DNA of 14,323 bases from an uncultured Actinomyces sp. (GTDB lineage: Bacteria > Actinomycetota > Actinomycetes > Actinomycetales > Actinomycetaceae), in the NCBI GenBank assembly GCA_902773415.1, contig CACYEE010000129.1, positions 1 to 14,323 on the forward strand, in the 5' to 3' direction. Under the pieces are notes generated by a model. The model searched no databases. It saw nothing but the letters and a program-made list of their open reading frames with translations, and was not told the DNA's origin. Both the position numbers and the translations under genes were made by a program. Positions 6,319-13,924 of the stretch are shown here, one piece after another. How positions within the stretch are numbered: position 1 is the first letter of the stretch; the number at the start of each line of letters is the position of its first letter.

Positions 6319-8220
6319 GTGAGTGGTTTCGTCGTGGCCGACCAGCTTGTCGGTTCTCGCTATCGCCTCGCTGAGAGGGAGGCCGATCAGCTTCCTTATG
6401 AGGGTACGTCGCTGTGGCGGGGTACGGATACGACGCTTCGGCGCGCTGTCCGGATTCTTGTTCTCGATCCGAAGTCGACGGCTTTTCCGGAGGTTCTTGA
6501 CGCGGCCCGGCGCTGTTCGTTGTTTGACGATCCTCATGCTGTCCGCATTCTTTCTGTCGGTTCGGATGACGAGCTGGGCTGGGTGGTGACGGAGATTCCG
6601 CTTGGCGTTCCCGTGTCGTATCGCCTGAACGGGAAGGGGTCCCGGTTCGACGAGGAGCAGGCGAAGGCGATTGTGGGCGAGGTGGCGACGATTCTCGCCT
6701 CGGCCCGTTCGCGCGGGATTCGCCATTTGCAGCTTTCGGCCGAGGATGTCCGTGTCGATTCGGGCGGCGAAGTGTATCTGGACGGGCTGGGCACGAAGAA
6801 GGCGCTTGCGGGGATTGCGACCGACCATCTTCTTGCGAACGAGGTCGATCTGATCGAGGCCGAGGGCATTGCGCGGCTGTATTGTTCGCTGTTGTCGGGC
6901 ACGACGGAGATTGGCCCGGCACCGGACTGCTATGAGGATATGGGTCCTGATTCGGGCGCGAGCACGTGGACTGTCGATTTTTTCGAGAAGGAGAGGCTGG
7001 GCAAGGGCCTGCTTTCGCCTTCCGATGCGATTCGGGCTTTTGCGCCGTGGCCACGGGTCGATGTGGACAGGCTTCCGTATCTTCCGGGCCAGGAGCCTGT
7101 CGAGCATTCTCCGGAGGATTACGATCCGGAGCTTGGGATCGTTCCACCGCCTCCGATGGAGACGAGGCCGGAGTGGCCGTCTGCGGCGAGCGCGACGATG
7201 CAGCGCGGGTCCGCGTCGGGCCGGGGCATGAGGGGCGACGCAAGGGCCGCAAGGCCTACGGGGTATTCCGCTTCGGGTTTCGCCGTCGGCGCGGCGTACG
7301 GCGGGGATGGCAAGGCGGGGGCTGCGAAAGCGGATGCTTCGCATGGCCCGAAGGCCGGCGTGGATTCGGCGGGCAAGGCCCGCTCAGGTTCGGATTCCTC
7401 GACGAGCGACGCCGGGGGAGCGAAAGAGGCCTCGTCGAAGACGGCGCAGGCGGCACGGAATTCTCTCGAACGGCAGGTGGACAAGGTGTCTTTTCTTCCT
7501 GATGACGGCTCTCCCCGTCGTTTCAATACGGCTTGGCTTTTTTTGGCGATTACTCTTGTGCTTGTGGGTGCCGCGGGCATGTGGGCCATCACGTTGTTTT
7601 TCTCCTTGCCTGACGTGGACGTGGCGAATCCGGGGCCGACGGGGCCGATGAACCGCGACGCGGGCGATCTTCCGACCGCGACGGAGACGGAGGCCGCGCC
7701 GGGGACGCCGAATATCGTAAGCGCGACGCTTCTCGATCCGCAGGCCGGGAATGTGCAGACTTCGGACGGCGTTTCGCAGGACAATCCTGATGCCGTCGCG
7801 AATGTGATCGACGACAACACGTCGACGGTGTGGTCTTCGTGGTGGTATCCGACTCCGGCCTATACGGCCGGCAAGGATGGCGTGGGCCTGATGATCGAGC
7901 TGGCCGAGCCGGTGAGTATCGAGAACGTGCATTTGCAGGTAAATGGCAACGGCGGCATGGTGCAGTGGCGCGAGACGAGCGAGGCGGATCCGGCTGGCGG
8001 CGAGGTGCTGGGGGAGTCTCCGATGTCGACGGCGACGTATCTTGTGCCTCCGTCTGCGCAGGTGACGGATACGGTGATTCTGTGGTTCCCGGAGCTTCCG
8101 ACGGATAACGTCGACAAATACCGGCTGACGATTGCGGAAATCAATTTCAACAAGCAGATTCCCGAGGCGCTTCGTACGGCTCCGGCGGTTGCCGGGGCGC
8201 AGGGGGCCGCCGCGAGGTGA
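6319..8220 (+). CDS. Pseudokinase-TM-discoidin-like protein (C-terminal part of mycobacterial MviN, without MurJ)
   Basis: 633 aa. Residues about 8-270 follow a Ser/Thr-kinase fold, but the catalytic residues are gone. The ATP lysine of VAxK is Arg (RAVRIL). HRDLKPEN reads HLQLSAED, so the catalytic Asp is Gln. DFG reads GLG, and no glycine-rich loop is seen. A low-complexity Ala/Ser/Gly/Lys linker (about 280-395) leads to a single transmembrane helix (about 405-428). Beyond it is an extracellular discoidin/carbohydrate-binding-like domain (about 465-610; VIDDNTSTVWSSWWYP, VHLQVNGNGG). M. tuberculosis Rv3910 has this arrangement fused behind a MurJ flippase, where the phosphorylated pseudokinase recruits FhaA to restrain peptidoglycan synthesis. 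Here no MurJ is attached or adjacent. Start GTG 6319 has GGAGGAGG 6 nt upstream. It follows DUF6049 by 34 nt. Confidence 0.85.
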   Translation: MSGFVVADQLVGSRYRLAEREADQLPYEGTSLWRGTDTTLRRAVRILVLDPKSTAFPEVLDAARRCSLFDDPHAVRILSVGSDDELGWVVTEIPLGVPVSYRLNGKGSRFDEEQAKAIVGEVATILASARSRGIRHLQLSAEDVRVDSGGEVYLDGLGTKKALAGIATDHLLANEVDLIEAEGIARLYCSLLSGTTEIGPAPDCYEDMGPDSGASTWTVDFFEKERLGKGLLSPSDAIRAFAPWPRVDVDRLPYLPGQEPVEHSPEDYDPELGIVPPPPMETRPEWPSAASATMQRGSASGRGMRGDARAARPTGYSASGFAVGAAYGGDGKAGAAKADASHGPKAGVDSAGKARSGSDSSTSDAGGAKEASSKTAQAARNSLERQVDKVSFLPDDGSPRRFNTAWLFLAITLVLVGAAGMWAITLFFSLPDVDVANPGPTGPMNRDAGDLPTATETEAAPGTPNIVSATLLDPQAGNVQTSDGVSQDNPDAVANVIDDNTSTVWSSWWYPTPAYTAGKDGVGLMIELAEPVSIENVHLQVNGNGGMVQWRETSEADPAGGEVLGESPMSTATYLVPPSAQVTDTVILWFPELPTDNVDKYRLTIAEINFNKQIPEALRTAPAVAGAQGAAAR

Positions 8221-8231
8221 TGTGGGTGTCG

Positions 8232-8264
8232 GCGTATCGAAGGTGTCTGACACTATTGATACGC
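8232..8264. repeat. Palindromic repeat, family A copy 2 (degenerate)
   Basis: The core is 8234-8262: GTATC, GAA, GGTGTC, centre T, GACACT, ATT, GATAC. The outer GCGTATC/GATACGC arms and inner GTGTC/GACAC pair perfectly. The three positions between them are one A-A mismatch plus two G-T pairs that would still pair in RNA. It begins 13 nt after the pseudokinase stop. There is no T tract. Confidence 0.7.
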
Positions 8265-8360
8265 GCCTTGGGGCGGGATTCGGTGCAGGCAGCCTTGCGC
8301 GACAGCCCCGTGAAACACCCCGTCCTGTCCACGGTCGTGACGCCCCGTCGCCTGCCTCAT

Positions 8361-8385
8361 GGAATAATCGAGCCGCGAGAGCGTT
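8361..8385 (+). promoter_or_regulatory. Candidate SigR/SigH-type promoter of trxB
   Basis: GGAAT (8361-8365), then 17 nt, then GTT (8383-8385, in context CGTTT). The thiol-stress sigma factors SigR (Streptomyces) and SigH (mycobacteria) use GGAAT about 18 nt from GTT, and trxB is among their best-known targets. The spacer here is one base shorter than the usual 18, which weakens the case. The GTT lies 55 nt upstream of the trxB ATG. The overlapping TGGAATAAT could instead be read as an extended -10 of a housekeeping promoter, but no -35 is spaced correctly for it. Confidence 0.4.
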
Positions 8386-8439
8386 TGTGAAGGAGCAGGC
8401 CCGCAGCCAAGAGACGGGCAGGAGAGCGAAGGATGCCAC

Positions 8440-9363
<924 letters not shown>

Positions 9364-9372
9364 CCTCCGTGG

Positions 9373-9403
9373 CGTATCAATGGTGTCAGACACCATTGAT
9401 ACG
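9373..9403. repeat. Palindromic repeat, family A copy 3 (perfect)
   Basis: The core is 9374-9402: left arm GTATCAATGGTGTC, centre A (9388), and a right arm that is the exact complement, 14 of 14 pairs. One further C-G pair flanks it. It begins 10 nt after the trxB stop. This is the best-preserved copy in the window and could serve as the query for finding others. No T tract follows it. Confidence 0.9.
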
Positions 9404-9474
9404 GCGGGCGTCACACACGGCACGGGCCGCTTGCTAGGCTTGAACCACGCAGCCACCCGACCCCAAGGAGCGCA

Positions 9475-10245
9475 ATGACCGTCACCAACGCCACCATCGA
9501 AACCCAGCTCAACCACCGTTCCGTCCGGGCCTTCACCGATGAACCCGTCTCCGAGGAAGTCATGGAAACGCTCTTCGACGTCGCCCGGCACACCGCCTCG
9601 ACGGTGTTCTTCCAGATGTTCTCGATCATCCGCGTCAAGAACCCGGAAATCCGCGAAATCATCCATCAGGCTTCGGGACAGCCATACGTGGGCGGCACCA
9701 GGGGCGAGCTGCTCGTATTCCTCGTCGACCTGCACCGCAACGGTCGTATCCGCGAGGAAGCCGGGCTTGCGAACGACTGCCTCGACTGGTCCACGCTGGC
9801 CGGGTACGGCCTTTACGACTGCCTGCTTGCCATGCAGAATCTCGTGGTGGCCGCCGAATCCCTCGGCCTCGGCACCGTGTATCTCGGCTCGATCGGCGGC
9901 AACCGCCCGTCGGTGATCGAAGCGCTCAAGCTGCCGAAACGCACCTTCCCGATTCTCGGCCTGCTTGTCGGCCATCCCGCGCAGGAGCCGATGCTCAAGC
10001 CGCGCCTTCCCCTCCAGGTTCTCGTCGGCACGGATGCCTATCCCGAGGTCGAGAACTACCATGAGGCTCTTGCCGATTACGACGCCGAGGTGCACGGATA
10101 CTACGACGCGCGCACGCCCGAGCACCCCGTTCCCGAGTTCACCGCGCAGATCGAGAAGAAGATGGCCCTCACCGGCGGACTTCAGGGCGAGCCGCTGCTC
10201 GCGCATCTCGCCTTGCAGGGCCTTGCGGTGCGCGACCCCGAGTAG
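9475..10245 (+). CDS. NfsA/FRP-type flavin nitroreductase, paralogue 1
   Basis: FMN-dependent NAD(P)H oxidoreductase of the nitroreductase superfamily, 256 aa, the length of the NfsA/Frp branch; it probably reduces quinones, flavins or nitro compounds in the cytoplasm. Features seen: HRSVRAF (residues 14-20), the N-terminal FMN-contact signature; IIRVKNPEIR (51-60); QPYVGG (69-74); AAESLGLGTVYLGSIGG (126-142); and GHP (166-168) before the C-terminal arm. The physiological substrate cannot be read from sequence. AAGGAG (9465-9470) sits 4 nt before ATG 9475. TAGGCT (9435-9440) is a possible -10 without a recognisable -35. A second copy (11591-12352) is about half identical by eye over its whole length. 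The gene ends convergent with the YdeI-family gene across a 213-bp gap holding a large palindrome. Confidence 0.9.
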   Translation: MTVTNATIETQLNHRSVRAFTDEPVSEEVMETLFDVARHTASTVFFQMFSIIRVKNPEIREIIHQASGQPYVGGTRGELLVFLVDLHRNGRIREEAGLANDCLDWSTLAGYGLYDCLLAMQNLVVAAESLGLGTVYLGSIGGNRPSVIEALKLPKRTFPILGLLVGHPAQEPMLKPRLPLQVLVGTDAYPEVENYHEALADYDAEVHGYYDARTPEHPVPEFTAQIEKKMALTGGLQGEPLLAHLALQGLAVRDPE

Positions 10246-10338
10246 AAGGGCGCGCCGGCCTGTCGTGTCCTTAGCCTTCCACGATTCGGGGCGACGCGGG
10301 TTCCCCCACGTCGCCAGTCCCGCACCCACTTTCGCGCA

Positions 10339-10392
10339 TGGTAGCGCAAAACAGACACTTTTCAAGCCAAAACGTTCCGTTTCGCGCTACCA
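10339..10392. repeat. Large imperfect palindrome between convergent genes
   Basis: TGGTAGCGC (10339-10347) and GCGCTACCA (10384-10392) are exact complements. Inside them pair AAAC/GTTT, GA/TC and TTTT/AAAA, giving 19 of 25 paired positions around a 4-nt loop (AAGC, 10364-10367). It is longer than, and unrelated in sequence to, the GTATC palindromes. It lies midway between the 3' ends of nitroreductase 1 and the YdeI-family gene. The rest of 10246-10458 shows no gene. The palindrome could be a bidirectional terminator or a decayed small mobile palindrome. Confidence 0.75.
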
Positions 10393-10458
10393 ACCGTACA
10401 ACGCCGGCCAGACACGATCCACTCCAGACAGCGGCATCGCCGTCGCTCCGAATCACGG

Positions 10459-11040
10459 TCAGTCCTCGACGAGCCGGCCGTAATCGTTCCACTCGCCGTA
10501 TAGCTCGCCGCGCCGCGTGCGTTCGACGAGGTTCGCGAGCGCCTTCTCGTAGGCCTCCGGGTTGCGCCCGAGATAGAAGGCGACGTTGGAGGCGCGAACT
10601 CGCTGGTAGAGCGGCGGGAAGGAGCGGAAGCGGCTCCACAGGCGCTCGGCCTTGAGCGCAGCTTCGACTTCGGGGGCGACGGCGAAGCTGCGCGGCCCAA
10701 GCGGGGGGAGGACGGCCCGGCCCGCGTCGGTCATGAGGCCGAGGCGTTCGAGGCGGCGCACGCGCTCCTTGTTGAGTTCGGTCCAGTTGCTTCGGGGCTT
10801 TCGCGGGGTGAAGCGCTGGAGGGCGCCGACGGTGTCGTAGGTGCGGAAGGTCGAATCGATCCATCCGAAGCAGAGGGCTTCCTCGACGGCGTCGAGGTAC
10901 CAGAACGTTTCGGGGTCGCGCGGTCGGCCGCGTTTGACCCTGATCCAGATTTCCTTTTCGCGTGCATGGTTGGCGGCAAGCCACTCGCGGAATTCGCTGC
11001 GGCTGGCGAGAGGCAGGTAGGTGCTGGGCGCTTCGGGCAT
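10459..11040 (-). CDS. YdeI/OmpD-associated (OmdA) family protein
   Basis: 193 aa, the usual length for this family. Characteristic blocks are FWYLDAVEEALCFGWIDS (residues 46-63) and RFTPRKPRSNW (76-86) followed by LNKERV (89-94). The family (Pfam OmdA, sometimes named bacteriocin-protection protein) includes E. coli and Salmonella YdeI proteins linked to resistance to antimicrobial peptides; the molecular function is not settled. ATG 11040 is the only sensible start: upstream codons lack family character. No Shine-Dalgarno is properly spaced, but TACGAT (11052-11047) ends 6 nt before the ATG, so a leaderless transcript is possible. The gene runs against both nitroreductase genes and separates the two paralogues. 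Confidence 0.88.
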   Translation of the reverse strand: MPEAPSTYLPLASRSEFREWLAANHAREKEIWIRVKRGRPRDPETFWYLDAVEEALCFGWIDSTFRTYDTVGALQRFTPRKPRSNWTELNKERVRRLERLGLMTDAGRAVLPPLGPRSFAVAPEVEAALKAERLWSRFRSFPPLYQRVRASNVAFYLGRNPEAYEKALANLVERTRRGELYGEWNDYGRLVED

Positions 11041-11199
11041 GGCCCTATCGTAGCCGGAGGATGGCTGCTCGGCTGCGAGCCGGCCCGGTTGCTGCGTGCG
11101 TATCCTTTCGTCTGCGCGCACGTCGTTTTGCGACGCGGGACGTCCTGTCCTGCCTTCGGGGTCGCAAAGGGGGACAGGCCGGTGCCGGATTGGGGGACA

Positions 11200-11293
11200 G
11201 CGACGAGCGGAAGGTCCGCACGGGCTTGCTCGCGCGAGACTGGAGCGAGGAAGCTGCGAGAGGGAGCAACGCGGCCAGGCACAGTCCCCAAAC
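11200..11293. repeat. Dispersed intergenic repeat, copy R1
   Basis: It begins with an 18-bp block GCGACGAGCGGAAGGTCC (11200-11217) that recurs exactly at 14070-14087. About 40 nt later CTGCGAGAGGGAGCA (11254-11268) matches CTGCGAGAGGAAGCA at 14210-14224 with one change. It ends in GTCCCCAAAC (11284-11293), comparable to GGCCCCCAATT at 14239-14249. Order and orientation are the same in both copies; only the middle length differs. Confidence 0.6.
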
Positions 11294-11553
11294 CTCGAAC
11301 CGCCGCTCTTTCCTGCACAAACAGACAGGGCGGGAATCGGAACAACACACTGCCGCCCCGGCCAGCGTGGGCACCCCTTCCGAGGCAGTCCCGCCGCGGC
11401 CAGGGCACCTTGACGCTCGCCGCGCGCCCATCGCCGTCGCCCCTGCCCCTCCAGCCGAGAGGCGGAAACCCCGCGCCGCTCCGCACCCGACCACCCCCGT
11501 TGCCTCCTGGGGTATACAATCCCCACGGCTCAGCGACTTTTGAAGCCAAAGCA

Positions 11554-11568
11554 TGCCTACAATAGGCA
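11554..11568 (+). promoter_or_regulatory. Candidate operator over a -10 box for nitroreductase 2
   Basis: TGCCTA (11554-11559) and TAGGCA (11563-11568) are perfect 6-bp arms around CAA. The sequence TACAAT (11559-11564), a plausible -10 hexamer, lies inside the palindrome, about 27 nt before the ATG. The best upstream element is TTGAAG at 11540-11545, only 13 nt away, so the -35 is unconvincing. The arrangement suggests a repressor or redox-regulator site, but this is inferred from symmetry and position alone. Confidence 0.35.
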
Positions 11569-11590
11569 CACAAGCATTGAAAGGACCTTC

Positions 11591-12352
11591 ATGAACGACA
11601 CCGTCAGAACCCTTCTTGAGCACCGCACCGTGCGTTCCTTCACCGGCAAACCCGTGTCCGAGGACGTCATGCAGACACTCTTCGAGGTGGCCCGCCGCAC
11701 CGCAACCGCGGCATTCTATCAGGGCTTTCACATCATCCGCGTAAAGGATCCGAAGATTCGCGAGGTGCTTCACGAGGCCTCCACCCAGCCGTACGTGGGC
11801 GGCAGCAAGGGCGAGCTTCTCGTTTTCGTGGCCGACGTGTACCGCAACGCGAAGATTCGCGAGGAGGCGGGCCTTGAACCCGGACCGGAGGAGTGGGCGA
11901 CGCTGTACAACCTTGCCCAGCTCGACGCGGCCCTTGCGGCGCAGTCCGTGGTGGTTGCGGCCGAATCGCTGGGCCTGGGCACGGTCTATCTCGGCTCCAT
12001 CAACCGGCAGCGCCCACAGGTGGCCGAGGCTCTTGGCCTGCCAGAGCGCACAGCCGTCGTTTTCGGCCTTCTCATCGGCCACCCGGAGAAGGTACCGGCC
12101 GAGCAGAAACCGCGGATTCCCCTGGAGCTGCTCGTGTCGGTCGATACGTACAGGCCGGCGCAGGACTATCATGCGCGTCTGGCCGCGTACGACCGCGAGG
12201 TGCAGGCCTATTACGGCACGCGCGAGGAGAATTCGCGCGAGGACACGTTCACGAACCACATCGAGGCGAATTTCGGTGCCGGCGGCGCCGAGCAGGCTCC
12301 GATGCTCGAGTTCCTTCACGGCGCGAAGCTCGCCTTGCGTGACAGGCCATAG
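11591..12352 (+). CDS. NfsA/FRP-type flavin nitroreductase, paralogue 2
   Basis: 253 aa, with the same domain order as paralogue 1: HRTVRSF (residues 11-17) for FMN, then IIRVKDPKIR, QPYVGG, an exactly shared AAESLGLGTVYLGSI block, and IGHPEKVP. Many blocks are shared word for word between the two, so they arose by duplication. They differ in the helix after REEAGL (EPGPEEWATLYNLAQ against ANDCLDWSTLAGYGL) and in the C-terminal third, which may change substrate. ATG 11591 has GAAAGGA 5 nt upstream; the longer frame from 11540 adds an unrelated 17 residues and overlaps the promoter-like palindrome. It is transcribed away from the YdeI-family gene. A GTATC palindrome follows its stop by 2 nt. 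Confidence 0.9.
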   Translation: MNDTVRTLLEHRTVRSFTGKPVSEDVMQTLFEVARRTATAAFYQGFHIIRVKDPKIREVLHEASTQPYVGGSKGELLVFVADVYRNAKIREEAGLEPGPEEWATLYNLAQLDAALAAQSVVVAAESLGLGTVYLGSINRQRPQVAEALGLPERTAVVFGLLIGHPEKVPAEQKPRIPLELLVSVDTYRPAQDYHARLAAYDREVQAYYGTREENSREDTFTNHIEANFGAGGAEQAPMLEFLHGAKLALRDRP

Positions 12353-12353
12353 C

Positions 12354-12385
12354 CGTATCAAAGGGGTCAGACCCCTTTTGATACG
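12354..12385. repeat. Palindromic repeat, family A copy 4
   Basis: The core is 12355-12384: left arm GTATCAAAGGGGTC, centre A (12369), right arm GACCCCTTTTGATAC. The right arm is the complement apart from one extra T. Compared with copy 3, the GGTG/CACC and AAT/ATT positions are here GGGG/CCCC and AAA/TTT, so both arms changed together. It begins 2 nt after the stop of nitroreductase 2. The rest of 12386-12575 has no gene and holds the leader of the aminotransferase. Confidence 0.85.
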
Positions 12386-12494
12386 CTGCGCGGCGTCGCG
12401 AATCGCCAGCGGGCCACGTGCGCGTTTTCGCAAGGGATTTAGTAAGCAATGACGCATCCCGGTTCGCCTTGCGCGCCAGCGTATGGTGGCAGAC

Positions 12495-12523
12495 TTGACA
12501 GTGCGCATCCGAACGGCGAATGC
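12495..12523 (+). promoter_or_regulatory. Possible promoter of the aminotransferase gene
   Basis: A perfect -35 consensus TTGACA lies at 12495-12500. At 17 nt spacing the hexamer is GAATGC (12518-12523), a poor -10. If used, it gives a leader of about 45 nt ending in a strong AAGGAG (12565-12570). The weak -10 keeps this tentative. Confidence 0.3.
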
Positions 12524-12575
12524 GCGCCGAAAATCGGCGAAGAATCAGCCTGAAGCAGGCAGGAAAGGAGTACTC

Positions 12576-13850
12576 ATGAGCGAGCAGACGCACCTGAACA
12601 CGACGGAAGAACGTGTGGCAGCCGGCGCCGCCGCGGACCCGTGGTACTCCCTGTACGCCGACCGCACGCTCGGAATGAAGCAGTCCGAAGTGCGATCGCT
12701 GTTTTCGGTGGTCAATCGCCCCGAAGTGGTGTCGCTTGCGGGCGGGATGCCGAATATCGCGGGCCTGCCTCTCGATTTCCTTGCCGAACTGCATGCGCGG
12801 ATGGTGCGCGACCGTGGCGCGAAAGTGCTCCAGTACGGAAGCGGCCAGGGCGAGCTCCCGATGCGGGAGATGATTTGCGACGTGATGCGCCCCGACGGGA
12901 TCGAGGCCGACCCCGAGAATATCGTGGTAACGACGGGCTCCCAGCAGGCTCTCGACCTTATTTCGCAGATTCTTGTGAATCCGGGCGACGTGATTCTCGC
13001 CGAAGCGCCGTCGTATGTGGGGGCGCTGGGAACTTTCCGGGCTTACGAGGCCGATGTGCGCCACGTCGAGATGGATCGCGACGGCCTCGTTCCCGAGAAA
13101 CTTGAAGAAATGATTGCGACGGTTCGCGCCGAGGGCAAGCCGATCAAGTTCCTGTACACGATTCCGAACTTCCACAATCCCGGCGGCATGTGCCTGTCGG
13201 AGGAGCGCCGCCCGCAGATCGTGGAAATCTGTAGGCGCGAGCATGTTCTCATCGTCGAGGACAATCCCTATGGCCTGCTCGGCTTCGACGGCGACCCGGC
13301 CACGGCGATGCGCACGCTCAACCCGGAGGGCGTGGTCTATCTCGGGTCGTTCTCCAAGACCTTCGCGCCCGGCTACCGTATCGGCTGGGCGCTGTGCCCC
13401 ACCGAGTTCACCCGGAGGCTTGTTCTCGCCAACGAATCGGCGACCTTGTGCCCGACGACTTTCGGCCAGTTCGCCGTTGCCTCCTACCTACAGGAATACG
13501 ACTGGTACCAGCAGGTCAAGGAGTACCGTGAGGTGTACCATGCGCGGGGCCAGGCCATCCAAGAAGCGCTCGAGGAATACCTGCCCGAACTCGAATGGAC
13601 AAAACCGACGGGCGGCTTCTATACGTGGGTCAAGCTGCCCGAAGGCATCAACGCGAAGGACATGCTCGAACGCGCCGTCGCGAACGGCGTCGCCTATGTT
13701 TCCGGCACGGCGTTCTATGCCGACGGGAAGACGGGCGCGGACCACGTGCGCCTCTCCTTCTGCTATCCGACGCCCGAGGACATCAAGGAGGGCGTGCGCC
13801 GCTTGGCCAAGACGATCGGGGAGGAGAAAGAGCTTCTCGGCCTCGCCTAA
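12576..13850 (+). CDS. PLP-dependent aminotransferase, fold type I (COG1167-like, no GntR domain)
   Basis: 424 aa cytoplasmic aminotransferase that moves an amino group between an amino acid and a 2-oxo acid; the substrate is not readable. PLP-site features: TTGSQQALD phosphate-loop region (119-127), Asn201 in PNFHNPGG, Asp229 and Tyr232 in VEDNPYG, the Schiff-base lysine Lys261 in GSFSKTFAPGYRIGW with Arg268, and Arg392 in HVRLSF for the substrate carboxylate. It matches the 2-aminoadipate/aromatic aminotransferase branch (LysN/ARO8-like) rather than MocR regulators, since no DNA-binding domain precedes it. ATG 12576 has AAGGAG 5 nt upstream; the frame from 12483 adds unrelated Arg/Lys-rich residues. 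From memory, a similar gene often lies between trx genes and parAB in related actinobacteria, so it may mark the resumption of conserved order. Confidence 0.92.
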   Translation: MSEQTHLNTTEERVAAGAAADPWYSLYADRTLGMKQSEVRSLFSVVNRPEVVSLAGGMPNIAGLPLDFLAELHARMVRDRGAKVLQYGSGQGELPMREMICDVMRPDGIEADPENIVVTTGSQQALDLISQILVNPGDVILAEAPSYVGALGTFRAYEADVRHVEMDRDGLVPEKLEEMIATVRAEGKPIKFLYTIPNFHNPGGMCLSEERRPQIVEICRREHVLIVEDNPYGLLGFDGDPATAMRTLNPEGVVYLGSFSKTFAPGYRIGWALCPTEFTRRLVLANESATLCPTTFGQFAVASYLQEYDWYQQVKEYREVYHARGQAIQEALEEYLPELEWTKPTGGFYTWVKLPEGINAKDMLERAVANGVAYVSGTAFYADGKTGADHVRLSFCYPTPEDIKEGVRRLAKTIGEEKELLGLA

Positions 13851-13924
13851 GCCTTTCTTTTTCGGCGACGAAAGGCCCGGTTTTCGGTGCCGGTCTTGCG
13901 CCCGCACCGATATCCGGGCCTTTC
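13851..13924. terminator. Strong hairpin pair after the aminotransferase gene
   Basis: Directly after the TAA, GCCTTTC (13851-13857) can pair with GAAAGGC (13870-13876), with TTTTT in the loop. The same GAAAGGC, extended to GAAAGGCCCGG (13870-13880), can instead pair with a perfect 11-bp complement CCGGGCCTTTC (13914-13924). Nested inside are CGGTGC (13885-13890) and GCACCG (13904-13909). The second structure is far more stable. Only a short TTTC follows, so this resembles an actinobacterial terminator without a T tract. Confidence 0.65.

Larger units (their letters stand above)
11041..11590. other. 550-bp gene-free region with inverted repeats
   Basis: Open frames here translate to Arg/Pro/Ala-rich sequence with no family resemblance, so I see no gene. 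Contents: a CGTCG-TTTTG-CGACG hairpin (11121-11135); CCTGTCC (11144-11150) facing GGACAGG (11172-11178); the dispersed repeat at 11200-11293; TGGGG/CCCCA arms around TATACAAT (11508-11525); and a small palindrome just upstream of the next gene. TATACAAT resembles a -10 but has no -35 at a suitable distance. Confidence 0.6.

Noticed and set aside
11500..11520. TTGCCT and TACAAT as a promoter for nitroreductase 2
   Set aside because: Only 9 nt separate the boxes, too short for a sigma-70-type promoter; the TATACAAT alone is not enough.
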